Assembly: GCF_009768975.1 (NCBI RefSeq)
Contig: NZ_CP035733.1
Location: 2,400,001-2,464,000 of the forward strand
Direction: 5' to 3'
From: Sphingorhabdus lacus
GTDB taxonomy: Bacteria; Pseudomonadota; Alphaproteobacteria; Sphingomonadales; Sphingomonadaceae
DNA length: 64,000 nt
The notes below the pieces were generated by a model. It was not told the DNA's origin. It ran no database searches and saw only the letters and a program-made list of their open reading frames with translations. Position 1 is the first letter of the stretch. The number at the start of each line of letters is the position of its first letter. The position numbers and the translations under genes are program-made. Shown piece after piece: positions 36,623 through 45,615 of this stretch.

Positions 36623-36646
36623 AGTGCGTTTAAACCGAAACGCACT
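36623..36646 (+). other. Perfect hairpin after dapD
   Basis: AGTGCGTTT (36623-36631) and AAACGCACT (36638-36646) form a perfect 9-bp stem with a 6-base loop, 13 bases after the dapD stop. No T-run follows, so it may protect the 3' end of dapD or form part of the structured leader downstream. Confidence 0.45.
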
Positions 36647-36725
36647 TGCAAATCAGAGCGAATCACTCCATAAAGATTGGGCGGACCGGGCCCCTCTGGC
36701 GTTGGCTTCTTTTCGGAGAAACGTG

Positions 36726-36833
36726 ATGTCGGCCGCATCGGATGTTTCCGGTGCACTGGCTTGGCGGTCCTCCCTCCAAACCCCCGAAACCCTGCCTTTC
36801 CGGTCGCCGGAGCATCCGATTGAACCCCATTAA
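36726..36833 (+). CDS. Possible 35-residue leader peptide or spurious small frame
   Basis: A short frame starting MSAASDVSGALAWRSSLQ with GGAG seven bases upstream of its ATG. It ends 19 bases before the YdcH-like gene and spans a long-range stem. It has no recognised family. A structured non-coding RNA explains the region at least as well. Confidence 0.25.
   Translation: MSAASDVSGALAWRSSLQTPETLPFRSPEHPIEPH
36737..36820 (+). ncRNA. Candidate structured RNA with C-rich loop upstream of the YdcH-like gene
   Basis: ATCGGATG-t-TTCCGG (36737-36751) pairs with CCGGAG-CATCCGAT (36807-36820) in a 14-bp stem with one bulged base. The large loop holds CCTCCCTCC (36769-36777), an anti-Shine-Dalgarno-like tract. 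Alphaproteobacterial small RNAs often expose such loops. The 242-base gap 36611-36852 holds nothing else I recognise. It may be a leader, an attenuator or a small RNA. Confidence 0.35.
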
Positions 36834-36852
36834 GTTCAAAGAGGATGATCAT

Positions 36853-37050
36853 ATGACTTTTTCTTCATTTCGACTGATGCAGTTTCACCAGAAACTCGAC
36901 CGTGAATTGCGTGCCGAGCTGAAACGACGCTGGCCGGATGTATTCCGCATCCAGAAGCTCAAGCGGCTGAAGCTGGCGGTCAAGGACCGGCTGCAGAAAA
37001 GCGCCATCGGCCGTGGAGGCAAGTCGCGTCTGCACCTGCAGAAAATCTAA
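36853..37050 (+). CDS. YdcH/DUF465-like small basic protein
   Basis: A 65-residue Arg/Lys-rich helical protein: SSFRLMQFHQKLDRELRAEL, then RRWPDVFRIQKLKRLKLAVKDRLQ. The ending LKLAVKDRL matches the YdcH/DUF465 pattern (LKxxRLxLKDxI). AGAGG lies 8 bases before the ATG. Function is unknown; such proteins are often abundant and growth-phase controlled. It has its own strong terminator, so it is probably a single-gene unit transcribed from the structured leader. Confidence 0.65.
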   Translation: MTFSSFRLMQFHQKLDRELRAELKRRWPDVFRIQKLKRLKLAVKDRLQKSAIGRGGKSRLHLQKI

Positions 37051-37068
37051 ACGACAATAACCCTCTCC

Positions 37069-37103
37069 CGGCACCATGTGGTTCGCCCGCATGGTGCCGT
37101 TTT
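37069..37103 (+). terminator. Intrinsic terminator between the YdcH-like gene and terC
   Basis: CGGCACCATG (37069-37078) and CATGGTGCCG (37090-37099) form a perfect 10-bp stem with an 11-base loop, followed by TTTT. It ends the YdcH-like transcript 18 bases after its stop. Confidence 0.78.
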
Positions 37104-37126
37104 GAGTTTCTAACAGGGAATATAAA

Positions 37127-38137
37127 ATGGAATTTCTCATGATGGACTGGCTTGGAACGCCGGTCTGGTTCTGGATGGCCTTTCTGGGTCTGGTGGTCGC
37201 GCTGACCGCCTTCGACCTGGGCATCCTGCACAAGGAAGATAAGGAGATGGGCATCGGTGAAAGCCTGAAGCTTTCGGCCTTCTACATCTCTATCGCACTG
37301 GCCTTTGGTGTCTGGGTCTATTTCCAGAAAACCGCGGCCTTCGGCCCTGAAATCGGTGCCGATCTGACGATGAAATATTATACGGGCTTCTTCATCGAAA
37401 AGGCTCTGTCGATCGATAATATCTTTGTCATCGGCCTGATATTCACGACCTTCGCGATACCGCCCAAATATCAATATCGCGCCCTTTTGTGGGGCATCAT
37501 CGGCGTTATCGTTCTGCGCGGTATCATGATCGCCTTGGGTGCGGCTCTGGTGGAGCAATTCTACTGGGTGCTGTATTTCTTCGCCGTGTTCCTGATCGCA
37601 ACCGGCGTAAAGATGCTTTTCGCCAGCGAGAAGCCGATGGATGTTGCCAACAACCCGGCGGTGAAGTTCATCTCGCGGATCATGCGGGTGACACCTGAAT
37701 TGCACGAGCAGAAATTCTTCGTCCGAATTCCGGATACGAAGACAGGCAAGCTGATCACCGCTGCGACACCCTTGTTCCTTGCCCTGGTGGTGATCAACGT
37801 CGTCGACCTCGTATTTGCGGTCGACTCCGTACCGGCAATCTTTGCGATCACGACCGATACCTTCATCGTCTACACGTCGAACATCATGGCGGTATTGGGT
37901 CTGCGCGCGCTCTATTTCGCGCTCGCGGCGATGGTGCACCGTTTCCACTATCTGAAATATGCCCTCGCGCTGGTTCTGGTGTTCATCGGTTCGAAGATAT
38001 TCGTGTCCGATTTCATCCTGGGCGGCGACAAGTTCCCGCCGGTATTAAGCCTTGCGGTGACCTTCGGCCTGATCCTCGGTGGCATATTCTACTCGCTTTG
38101 GAAGACCAAGGGCGAGGAGGCTGCAGCACATAGCTAA
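37127..38137 (+). CDS. TerC/Alx family membrane protein
   Basis: A 336-residue protein with about nine helices. ALTAFDLGILHKEDKEMGIGESLK, FFIEKALSIDNIFVIGLIF and INVVDLVFAVDSVPAIFAITTDTFIVYTSN hold the family's acidic membrane residues. TerC/Alx proteins export Mn2+ or support metalation of secreted proteins. AGGGAA precedes the ATG. I looked for a yybP-ykoY manganese riboswitch upstream and found only the terminator. It overlaps the convergent HNH gene by 4 bases. Confidence 0.92.
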   Translation: MEFLMMDWLGTPVWFWMAFLGLVVALTAFDLGILHKEDKEMGIGESLKLSAFYISIALAFGVWVYFQKTAAFGPEIGADLTMKYYTGFFIEKALSIDNIFVIGLIFTTFAIPPKYQYRALLWGIIGVIVLRGIMIALGAALVEQFYWVLYFFAVFLIATGVKMLFASEKPMDVANNPAVKFISRIMRVTPELHEQKFFVRIPDTKTGKLITAATPLFLALVVINVVDLVFAVDSVPAIFAITTDTFIVYTSNIMAVLGLRALYFALAAMVHRFHYLKYALALVLVFIGSKIFVSDFILGGDKFPPVLSLAVTFGLILGGIFYSLWKTKGEEAAAHS

Positions 38138-38454
38138 CGACGGTCTTTCGTCGGGGCATTAAAGTCGGGCGGTTTGTTGGCAATCCACGCCACAAACCGC
38201 CCGATTTCGTCATGCGCCAAGAGCGCATCGACCGTTGAATAGCGTTTCTCAAGATCGCTGTTCGTGAAATTGGCATGGATCGTCCGGTGGCAGATCGGAT
38301 GAACCGCCTCGCGCGCTTTCCCACCCCTGCTTTTGGGTATCGGGTGGTGCCATTCGGTGACGCTACCCATCTCCCGCCCGCACAGCCAGCAGTGAACAAC
38401 AGGCGGAGCGGACTCCTCCTCTTCATCTTGCCAGTCGCGTGATTTGCGGGCCAT
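38134..38454 (-). CDS. HNH endonuclease family protein
   Basis: A 106-residue protein. C22 and C25 (CWLCGRE), the HNH core TEWHHPIPKSRGG, and HPICHRTIHANFTN supply the beta-beta-alpha metal site and zinc ribbon. It is a compact chromosomal HNH protein without extra domains, so it could be a nickase or nuclease of unknown role. No restriction or phage gene lies beside it. Confidence 0.82.
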   Translation of the reverse strand: MARKSRDWQDEEEESAPPVVHCWLCGREMGSVTEWHHPIPKSRGGKAREAVHPICHRTIHANFTNSDLEKRYSTVDALLAHDEIGRFVAWIANKPPDFNAPTKDRR

Positions 38455-38480
38455 CTAAGCTACCGCCACCGCGTGGGGCA

Positions 38481-39815
38481 TCAGCTCTTTGTCGGGCCAA
38501 GCAAATCCAGCACCGCCGCCGTCATCGCCTCGATACCGAGACGCACAGACGGCTCCGGATCGATTTTGAACAGCGGCGAATGATGTCCCGCAACCGGCTT
38601 GCCGCCATTTTTCGCAGCCTCGATCCATTCCGGCGCAGTCCCGCCCACGGCGAAATAATAGCCGGGGATGTTGAACTGCGGATCGACAAAGAAGGCAAAA
38701 TCTTCAGCGCCCATATTGGTCTGGCGGAAGGGAACGACGACCTCTGCGCCCAGCGCATTGGCAATCGCGCCATTCAGCCGGCGGGCGAGTGCGGCGTCGT
38801 TCACGGTGACTGGCGTCGATTCCGTTACCTTGACGATCGGTAGCTTGTCTTCGGGCAACCCATGGGCACGGCCGATACCCACAGCCACGCGCTCGATCGA
38901 CGCGATCAACTTGTCACGGACATCCCGGCTGTTCGCGCGGACGGTGACCTGTAGATCGGCGAACTCCGAAATGATGTTATGCTTCGTTCCCGAATGGAAG
39001 GCACCGACCGTGATGACGCCTGCATCAAGCGGACCTTTTTCCCGGCTGATGATAGATTGCAGACCGACCACGATCTGCGACGCGATATAGACCGGATCCC
39101 TTCCGAGATGCGGCGCCGCGCCGTGGGTCGCGATACCGGGCACACGAATGTCCACGCTGTCGGCGGAGGAATATTGGATGCCTTCCGACGCGGCGATCTT
39201 TCCGGTTTCCAGTTCGGCAGCGACATGGAAAGCCAGTGCATAGTCCGGTTTCGGGAATCGGGTGTAGAGACCATCCTTGATCATCGCCGCCGCGCCGCCG
39301 ACACGTTCTTCCGCCGGTTGCACGATGAACACCACCGTCCCTTTCCAGCGATTCCTCAGCGACGCCAATTGCCGCGCTGTACCGACGAGCGAGGTTATGT
39401 GCACATCATGGCCACATGCGTGCATGACGGGCATTTCCAGACCATCAACGCCAACTTGCCGGACAGTCGATGCATTGGCGAGGCCGGAGCGTTCCTGAAC
39501 GGGCAGACCGTCCATATCGGCACGCACCAGCACCACGGGGCCTTCGCCGTTTTTCAGCACACCCACGACGCCAGTCTCGCCGACCTTCTCGGTCACCACC
39601 ATACCGGGTACCGCGCGCAATTCCTGCGCCATGCGCGCGCCGGTTTTATATTCACGGAACGACAATTCGGGGTTGCGGTGAAAATGGTCCCACAGCGCGG
39701 CGAGCGACTTGTCGTAATCGGCCTTCACCGAAGCCGAATAGTCCGGACGCGCGGTTACCGGCGCGGTCAAAAGCGCGCCGCCAAGCAACGCCAATATCAT
39801 CGTGTTTTTCATCAT
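38481..39815 (-). CDS. Exported M20-family metallo-amidohydrolase
   Basis: A 444-residue enzyme with a signal peptide (MMKNTMILALLGGALLTAPVTA). The di-metal site is marked by LVRADMDGLPVQE, MHACGHDVHITSL, VQPAEERVGGA and AEDFAFFV. It resembles hippurate/IAA-amino-acid hydrolases, which cut N-acyl amino acids; the periplasmic location is less common. The start overlaps the VOC protein stop (ATGATG). Confidence 0.88.
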   Translation of the reverse strand: MMKNTMILALLGGALLTAPVTARPDYSASVKADYDKSLAALWDHFHRNPELSFREYKTGARMAQELRAVPGMVVTEKVGETGVVGVLKNGEGPVVLVRADMDGLPVQERSGLANASTVRQVGVDGLEMPVMHACGHDVHITSLVGTARQLASLRNRWKGTVVFIVQPAEERVGGAAAMIKDGLYTRFPKPDYALAFHVAAELETGKIAASEGIQYSSADSVDIRVPGIATHGAAPHLGRDPVYIASQIVVGLQSIISREKGPLDAGVITVGAFHSGTKHNIISEFADLQVTVRANSRDVRDKLIASIERVAVGIGRAHGLPEDKLPIVKVTESTPVTVNDAALARRLNGAIANALGAEVVVPFRQTNMGAEDFAFFVDPQFNIPGYYFAVGGTAPEWIEAAKNGGKPVAGHHSPLFKIDPEPSVRLGIEAMTAAVLDLLGPTKS

Positions 39816-40201
39816 GCTGGCCCCATTCTATATGCACATAATTTGTTACCGTCAGGATCGCGGAAGTAAGCGGCGTAGAACGCCATCGGTCCTTCATCCC
39901 CGCGCAGTCCCGGGGGTCCTTCGCATGTGCCGCCCAATTCTATTGCCTTGTTGTAGAGCGCATCCACCTGCGCCCGATCGCGCACGACAATCGCCGCCAT
40001 ATTCCCGTTGCCCGGGGTCGCCGGTTCGCCATTATAGGCGTTGGTGATGGCGATGCCTGCTTTGTCGAGGCTGACCCCGTAAACGATGAAGCTGTCGCTA
40101 AAGCGCATCAGCTCTTTCCCGCCGATTACGGGCACCAGATTGCTATAAAAAGCCTGCGCCGCCGCCAGATCATTCGACCCTAATGTAATATATCCCAGCA
40201 T
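39812..40201 (-). CDS. VOC/glyoxalase family protein
   Basis: A 129-residue single-domain vicinal-oxygen-chelate protein with paired beta-alpha-beta-beta-beta modules: MLGYITLGSNDLAAAQAFYSNL, and AFYAAYFRDPDGNKLCAYRM at the end. Members include lyases, dioxygenases and antibiotic-binding proteins; this short form has no assigned substrate. It is coupled to the M20 hydrolase gene. Confidence 0.85.
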   Translation of the reverse strand: MLGYITLGSNDLAAAQAFYSNLVPVIGGKELMRFSDSFIVYGVSLDKAGIAITNAYNGEPATPGNGNMAAIVVRDRAQVDALYNKAIELGGTCEGPPGLRGDEGPMAFYAAYFRDPDGNKLCAYRMGPA

Positions 40202-40231
40202 CTCTCTTCCCCTCCGCTTTCGGCAACTCTA

Positions 40232-41374
40232 TCACGGGCATTGGTCGAAGCAATGGCCAACCGGTGCGAATTCATCCACCATCGTAACATACCGCACAAA
40301 GCCCTTGCCGGTCGCCCGGTTCACCCAGAAACCGGCACGCAGGCTATAGGCCTCACCCACATGGCCGATCCAATTCCCGCCTTTACCGTCGTCCAGCCAA
40401 TGTATGCCCAGACCATAGGCCTTGAAATAACCCTTATCGTCATCGCCATTGCTGCCGTCAAAGGTCCAGACAGGGCCCAACATATCCGAAAAAGATTTTG
40501 GCGAAAGCAGCGGCGCGCCGTCTTTCAACAGAAGCTGGCCGATCTTTGCCAGATCGCGGGCCGAAATGCGCAAACCCCCCTGCGGACTAAACGCCGATCC
40601 GTTGCGGCCTAGCTTATACAAAGCATCGACATCGCAACTGCCATTGGTCGCCGGATAAACAGCACAGGGATCCTTGCCCTTCATCGGTGCGTCACGCGCC
40701 AGATCGCCATTGGGCCTGAGCAGAGTCACCGCCTTCGCGCGGCGGCCTACACTGCATCCAGCACCCCAATTATAGCAGGCGTCGAGTTTCAGCGGTTCCA
40801 GCACCAGCCGGGCCATCAGACGGTCAAACCGTTCGCCCGTTGCGCCTTCCAGCACCGCGGCGATCAACGGCGAATTGATATTGGCATAGGCGAAATAATC
40901 GCCGGGCGGGTAGCGCAGCTCCCAGGCTTTGTTCGCCGTCAGCACTTGCGACAGATCGCCGTCCAGCGGGACGATATAGTCAACATTATCCCGCAACCCC
41001 GACCGATGCGACAAAAGGTGCCGCATGGTAATCGGTGCATCTGGAAAGGCGGGGTTCCGGACACTCCAGCCCAGATAGGCATTGATGTCGCGGTCGAGGT
41101 CCAGCTTGCCCTGTTCGACAAGCCGCATGGCCCCCAAAGCCACAACCAGCTTCGAAATGGAGGCGACGCGCACCGGGTCGTCAATGGTGACCTTGCGGCC
41201 TGCCACCCCCGCATTTCCACGGGCATATTCGGTCGCTATCGTCGAGGCGGTGAAAACGACCTTAACCTCGGCAGCTTGTATCGGCCGGTCCGACGCCTTT
41301 TTCGCATAGACAGGACCGATTTGGGCAAATCCCAGAAGCAAAAGCCCCATCAGGATCCGGCCCAGCCCCATCAT
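40232..41374 (-). CDS. Exported serine hydrolase, class C beta-lactamase family
   Basis: A 380-residue protein with a signal peptide (to about A24). S72-I-S-K75 and Y163-A-N165 are the nucleophile and tyrosine motifs; a GHVG segment near the C-terminus stands at the KTG position. Extra cysteine pairs (CYNWGAGC, CAVYPATNGSC) suggest disulfides. It is a second, distant paralogue of the hydrolase at 4905-6164. The ATG at 41374 overlaps the DUF3617 stop as ATGA. Confidence 0.84.
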   Translation of the reverse strand: MMGLGRILMGLLLLGFAQIGPVYAKKASDRPIQAAEVKVVFTASTIATEYARGNAGVAGRKVTIDDPVRVASISKLVVALGAMRLVEQGKLDLDRDINAYLGWSVRNPAFPDAPITMRHLLSHRSGLRDNVDYIVPLDGDLSQVLTANKAWELRYPPGDYFAYANINSPLIAAVLEGATGERFDRLMARLVLEPLKLDACYNWGAGCSVGRRAKAVTLLRPNGDLARDAPMKGKDPCAVYPATNGSCDVDALYKLGRNGSAFSPQGGLRISARDLAKIGQLLLKDGAPLLSPKSFSDMLGPVWTFDGSNGDDDKGYFKAYGLGIHWLDDGKGGNWIGHVGEAYSLRAGFWVNRATGKGFVRYVTMVDEFAPVGHCFDQCP

Positions 41375-41925
41375 GGCGCCGGACAATCCCCGATATGCTT
41401 GCCGATCGCATTGCCCTTCATCTTGACCTTGCCGATCATCGGAAGGCGGACATCGACTTCGCTTTCATAGTTGAAGGCGGTATCGCCCATCACGCCTGCA
41501 AGCTGCATATCGATGCTGCCCATGCCGTCCATGCCGCAACTGAGCTTCATGCGCACATTCTGCCCCGACACATCGAAAGCCTTATACAGGCATTTTTCCG
41601 CGCCATCACCGCCGAAGAAATCCGCACCCGGCTTCTTGGCCTCGGCCTCGGAAAGACAGCTGCGGTTCGATGCGCCTTTCGCGATTTCATCCATAATCTG
41701 TTGTTTCTGCGCCTTGCCCAAGGACGGCACGTTGATATCGGAAAACACGAATTTTGTTTCCCAAAGTCCGGCCTTCATCGGGACAAAGGCATCATAATCC
41801 ATTTCGGCTGCGCGCTCCTCACTATCCACGACACCATTGCCGTCCTTGTCGGCTCCGTTGTCCGAGCAGGATATGAGTGTCATGCACGCTACCAAAACTC
41901 CAGCTGCGACCCTGAGCTTTGTCAT
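41371..41925 (-). CDS. DUF3617 lipoprotein with EF-hand-like segment, copy 2
   Basis: A 184-residue lipoprotein. The signal peptide ends in the lipobox LISC, followed by D-N-G-A-D-K-D-G-N-G, which resembles an EF-hand calcium loop, then the DUF3617 domain (MKAGLWETKFVFSDINVPSLG, SCLSEAEAKKPGADFFGG). Its four later cysteines are probably paired. The function of DUF3617 is unknown. The ATG at 41925 overlaps the stop of its paralogue (ATGA). Confidence 0.8.
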   Translation of the reverse strand: MTKLRVAAGVLVACMTLISCSDNGADKDGNGVVDSEERAAEMDYDAFVPMKAGLWETKFVFSDINVPSLGKAQKQQIMDEIAKGASNRSCLSEAEAKKPGADFFGGDGAEKCLYKAFDVSGQNVRMKLSCGMDGMGSIDMQLAGVMGDTAFNYESEVDVRLPMIGKVKMKGNAIGKHIGDCPAP

Positions 41926-42464
41926 ACCGGGCAATCCCCTATCCGTTTGCCTTCGATCTTGCCGGTCATCTTGACCGTGCCCATCGGCGTGCCTTCGGTG
42001 CTTTGATCGATATTCATGACATAGGTTTCGGCCGCGAATTTGCCGTCCATCGTGCTCTTGATGGTCATGTTTCCGGCCGGTTTGCAGGTCATCGCGACCT
42101 TCATCGTATCGCCGGAACGCTTCAGTTCCTGGAACGTGCAATTGGCTTCGGCAGGTGCGCCGAAGAAATCACCGCCGGGCTTGTCCACCTGTTCTTGTGT
42201 CAGGCAGCTATTCTGGGTCATGCCCTTTGCCATCTGCTCCTTCATCTTGCCCTGCACCTCTGCCGGAAGGCCGGGTGCATCAATCTTGTTGAAGCTGATT
42301 TTCACTTCCCACTGGCCGGGCTTCATCGCCATCGCGCCGCCATCGGACATTTCCGCCTTTGCTTCGGTATCGGAAATTTTGCCGTCACCGTCGGCATCGG
42401 CGCCCTTGTCCGAGCATGCCGAAATAGCAAGCGCGGCAACGCCCAATATGAGAACCTTTAGCAT
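41922..42464 (-). CDS. DUF3617 lipoprotein with EF-hand-like segment, copy 1
   Basis: A 180-residue lipoprotein built like its downstream paralogue: lipobox AISAC, an EF-hand-like DKGADADGDGKISDTEA loop, and a DUF3617 domain (MKPGQWEVKISFNKIDAPGLP, NSCLTQEQVDKPGGDFFG, ending IGDCP). The pair arose by tandem duplication. It leads a coupled group of three exported proteins with the serine hydrolase. Confidence 0.82.
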   Translation of the reverse strand: MLKVLILGVAALAISACSDKGADADGDGKISDTEAKAEMSDGGAMAMKPGQWEVKISFNKIDAPGLPAEVQGKMKEQMAKGMTQNSCLTQEQVDKPGGDFFGAPAEANCTFQELKRSGDTMKVAMTCKPAGNMTIKSTMDGKFAAETYVMNIDQSTEGTPMGTVKMTGKIEGKRIGDCPV

Positions 42465-42603
42465 GGGTTTGACCTCCCGTTTTTGTTTGAAGCCTTCTTC
42501 TGTCCCTACACGCGCGAAAAGGCAACAAGGATAAGGCCGATTATCGGACGAGAAGACATATCGCCCCCTTGCCCCTCCCCTTCAAAAAGCACATATAGCG
42601 AAC

Positions 42604-44790
42604 ATGGCCGAACTCATTATCCGCCGCGGGCTTGAAGAACCGGATACCGTCGGCAACTTCACACCGCACAAGCCCGAACGCCCGCCCAAGATGGAAGGCG
42701 GCAAACCCTTCCGCATCGTATCGGAATATGAACCTGCTGGCGACCAGCCAACGGCCATCCGCGAATTGGTGGATACGGCCAAGGCGGGTGAGAAAAATCA
42801 GGTTCTGCTGGGCGTTACAGGCTCCGGCAAAACCTTCACGATGGCCAAGGTTATTGAAGAATTGCAGCGTCCGGCGCTGATCCTCGCGCCCAACAAGATT
42901 TTGGCGGCGCAGCTTTATGGCGAATTCAAAAGCTTTTTCCCCGATAATGCCGTCGAATATTTTGTCAGCTATTATGACTATTACCAGCCCGAGGCCTATG
43001 TCCCGCGCAGCGATACTTATATCGAGAAGGAGTCTTCGGTAAACGAGGCCATTGACCGGATGCGGCACTCGGCAACACGGTCACTCCTTGAACGCGATGA
43101 CGTGCTGATCGTGGCATCGGTGTCCTGCATTTACGGCATCGGTTCGGTCGAGACCTATTCGGCGATGATCTTCGACCTGAAAAAGGGCGAGAATGTCGAT
43201 CAACGTGAGTTGATCCGCAAACTGGTCGCGCTGCAGTATAAACGGAACGACACCGCCTTTACCCGTGGCAATTTTCGGGTGCGGGGCGACAATCTGGAAA
43301 TCTTCCCCAGCCATTATGAAGATATGGCCTGGCGCATCAGTTTCTTCGGCGACGAGATCGAGGAAATTGCCGAATTCGATCCCCTGACAGGCACGACCGG
43401 CGTCAAACTGAACAGCGTGCGCGTCTATGCCAACAGCCATTATGTCACCCCCGGCCCGACGATGAAACAGGCGAGCGAGGCGATCAAATTCGAACTGTCC
43501 GAACGGCTGAAAGAACTGGTGTCCGAAGGCAAATTGCTGGAGGCACAACGGTTGGAGCAGCGGACACAATTTGATCTGGAAATGATTGCCGCCACCGGGT
43601 CCTGTGCTGGCATCGAAAATTATTCGCGCTTTTTGACTGGCCGCCTACCCGGCGAACCCCCGCCGACGCTGTTCGAATATCTTCCCGACAATGCCCTGTT
43701 ATTTGTCGATGAAAGCCACCAGACTGTACCGCAAATCGGCGCGATGGCGAAGGGTGACCACCGGCGCAAACTGACTTTGGCCGAATATGGATTCCGACTG
43801 CCCAGTTGCATCGACAACCGCCCGCTACGTTTCAACGAATGGGACGTAATGCGCCCGCAAACCGTCTGCGTATCGGCAACCCCCGGCGGTTGGGAGATGG
43901 AGCAATCGGGCGGCGTCTTTGCCGAGCAGGTGATCCGGCCCACCGGCCTCATTGACCCGCCGGTCGAGATCAAGCCGGTCGAAGACCAGGTGCAGGATTG
44001 CATCAACGAATGCCGCAAGACGGCAGAGGCCGGATACCGGACGCTGGTCACCACCCTGACCAAGCGGATGTCGGAAGACCTGACCGAGTTCATGCACGAA
44101 GCAGGGTTGAAGGTGCGCTACATGCACTCCGATGTGGAAACATTGGAACGTATCGAACTGATCCGCGATTTGCGGCGCGGTGTCTATGACGTGCTTGTCG
44201 GCATCAACCTGTTGCGCGAGGGCCTCGACATTCCCGAATGCGGATTGGTCGCGATATTGGATGCCGATAAGGAAGGCTTCTTACGCAGCGAGACCAGCCT
44301 GATCCAGACCATCGGCCGCGCGGCGCGTAACGTCGACGGGCGGGTCATTCTCTATGCGGACCGCATGACAGGCAGCATGGAACGCGCCATTCGGGAAACC
44401 GACCGGCGCCGGGAAAAGCAGCGCGAGTATAATGTGCTGCACGGGATTACCCCTGCCACCATCAAGCGGAATATCCACGACATCGTCGCCGACACCGCCA
44501 GCCGCGATTCGGTGTTGGTGGAGATCGATGCCGAAGGGGCCAACAATCTGGTCGGCCACAATCTGCGCGCCTATATCGAGGAACTGGAAAAGAAGATGCG
44601 CGCGGCGGCCGCAGATCTGGAATTCGAGGAAGCCGGACGGCTGCGCGACGAGATTCGTTCGCTGGAGGCGACCGAATTGGGCCTACCCACCGATATGCAA
44701 GTGGCAGCCCCCAAGGGACGAGCGACCGAAGGAAGGCCGGGCACACGCAAGATGCGCTATGGTAAAGTACAGAAGAAGTTCGGGCGTTAG
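42604..44790 (+). CDS. uvrB: Excinuclease ABC subunit B
   Basis: A 728-residue UvrB. The Walker A is [14 protein letters not shown], the beta-hairpin that inserts between DNA strands follows ([21 protein letters not shown]), and the C-terminal UvrC-binding UVR motif is [26 protein letters not shown]. It loads onto damaged DNA with UvrA in nucleotide excision repair. No clear LexA box is visible. The extra 35 N-terminal residues are normal for alphaproteobacteria. Confidence 0.96.
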   Translation: MAELIIRRGLEEPDTVGNFTPHKPERPPKMEGGKPFRIVSEYEPAGDQPTAIRELVDTAKAGEKNQVLLGVTGSGKTFTMAKVIEELQRPALILAPNKILAAQLYGEFKSFFPDNAVEYFVSYYDYYQPEAYVPRSDTYIEKESSVNEAIDRMRHSATRSLLERDDVLIVASVSCIYGIGSVETYSAMIFDLKKGENVDQRELIRKLVALQYKRNDTAFTRGNFRVRGDNLEIFPSHYEDMAWRISFFGDEIEEIAEFDPLTGTTGVKLNSVRVYANSHYVTPGPTMKQASEAIKFELSERLKELVSEGKLLEAQRLEQRTQFDLEMIAATGSCAGIENYSRFLTGRLPGEPPPTLFEYLPDNALLFVDESHQTVPQIGAMAKGDHRRKLTLAEYGFRLPSCIDNRPLRFNEWDVMRPQTVCVSATPGGWEMEQSGGVFAEQVIRPTGLIDPPVEIKPVEDQVQDCINECRKTAEAGYRTLVTTLTKRMSEDLTEFMHEAGLKVRYMHSDVETLERIELIRDLRRGVYDVLVGINLLREGLDIPECGLVAILDADKEGFLRSETSLIQTIGRAARNVDGRVILYADRMTGSMERAIRETDRRREKQREYNVLHGITPATIKRNIHDIVADTASRDSVLVEIDAEGANNLVGHNLRAYIEELEKKMRAAAADLEFEEAGRLRDEIRSLEATELGLPTDMQVAAPKGRATEGRPGTRKMRYGKVQKKFGR

Positions 44791-44793
44791 TCT

Positions 44794-45513
44794 TTAGCTT
44801 TTCGGCAATTTTGCGATCAGCTTTTCAACCGACGCAAGGCGTACCGACTTTGCCGGGGCAGATGTCGCCTTCGTTTCTTTGGCTGCCTTGCGATCAATGT
44901 CTTTCAGCAGATCGCCCGAAAGCCCAAAGCCCGTTTTGACCGCAGCCGATTTGAATGCCGGCTTTTCGGCCTCGGCCATGCGCACGGGTGTCGCGGCAGG
45001 CAAGGCGGGAATGACGCGGTCTTTCAACAGTATCGCAACGGCCTTGCGTGCTTCGGCTTCGCTGCGGCGCTGTTTGGGATAGATGAAGCCGTGCACTGGC
45101 CACTCCGTACTGCCGAGCGCTTCATTTGGGGTGTACCAGACGCGGACGCGGCTCCAGTCGTTGGCTTCGGACACGTCTACGGCGCGGACGTCTTCTTCGA
45201 TATGACCGCGTACGCCGCCTATGGTTGACCAGTTGGCATGGCTGATAATGATCGTGCGGTCATCCACGATGCGCCGGACTGCGGCGACATGGCCCAAGCG
45301 CATATTGCCATGGGGCGGAAACGCCAGCACGGCGCCTACTTCGGGGTCATTTCCCCGATCATATTTACCCTCGGCCTGACCCCACCAGGTGTGGGCATCG
45401 CCGTAGATGGTCACACCCGACAATGCCCGCGCATAGGGCACGCATTGCAACCCTTCGTTCAACGCCGCGGCGGGCGTTGCGACCAGCAACAGGGATAGGA
45501 AAAGCGCTCTCAT
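44794..45513 (-). CDS. Secreted CHAP-domain peptidase/amidase
   Basis: A 239-residue exported protein. The signal peptide ends near A18. The CHAP catalytic residues are C24 (LQCVPYARAL), H75 (RLGHVAAV) and N94 (SHANWST). The C-terminal 90 residues are Lys/Ala-rich and unlike known domains. CHAP enzymes cut peptidoglycan cross-links or stem peptides; the role here may be wall remodelling. It is convergent with uvrB, 3 bases apart. Confidence 0.87.
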   Translation of the reverse strand: MRALFLSLLLVATPAAALNEGLQCVPYARALSGVTIYGDAHTWWGQAEGKYDRGNDPEVGAVLAFPPHGNMRLGHVAAVRRIVDDRTIIISHANWSTIGGVRGHIEEDVRAVDVSEANDWSRVRVWYTPNEALGSTEWPVHGFIYPKQRRSEAEARKAVAILLKDRVIPALPAATPVRMAEAEKPAFKSAAVKTGFGLSGDLLKDIDRKAAKETKATSAPAKSVRLASVEKLIAKLPKS

Positions 45514-45615
45514 GTAAAATGTGATAAATTAAGAACACAAATGCCAGCATAATGCTTATGGTTAACAGCGCGGCAACGGAGTTTAACGACCCGTTAAAAA
45601 ACGGGACCGAAGCCG

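Noticed and set aside
37051-37126. Manganese riboswitch before terC
   Set aside because: The region is explained by a perfect terminator hairpin, and no yybP-ykoY-like motifs are visible.
42600-42613. GAAC-N6-GAAC over the uvrB start as a LexA box
   Set aside because: The alphaproteobacterial LexA consensus needs a 7-base spacing; this has 6 and overlaps the start codon.
45590-45605. CCCGTT/AACGGG hairpin after the TauE gene
   Set aside because: Only six base pairs and no T-run follows on the gene's strand, so I do not call a terminator.
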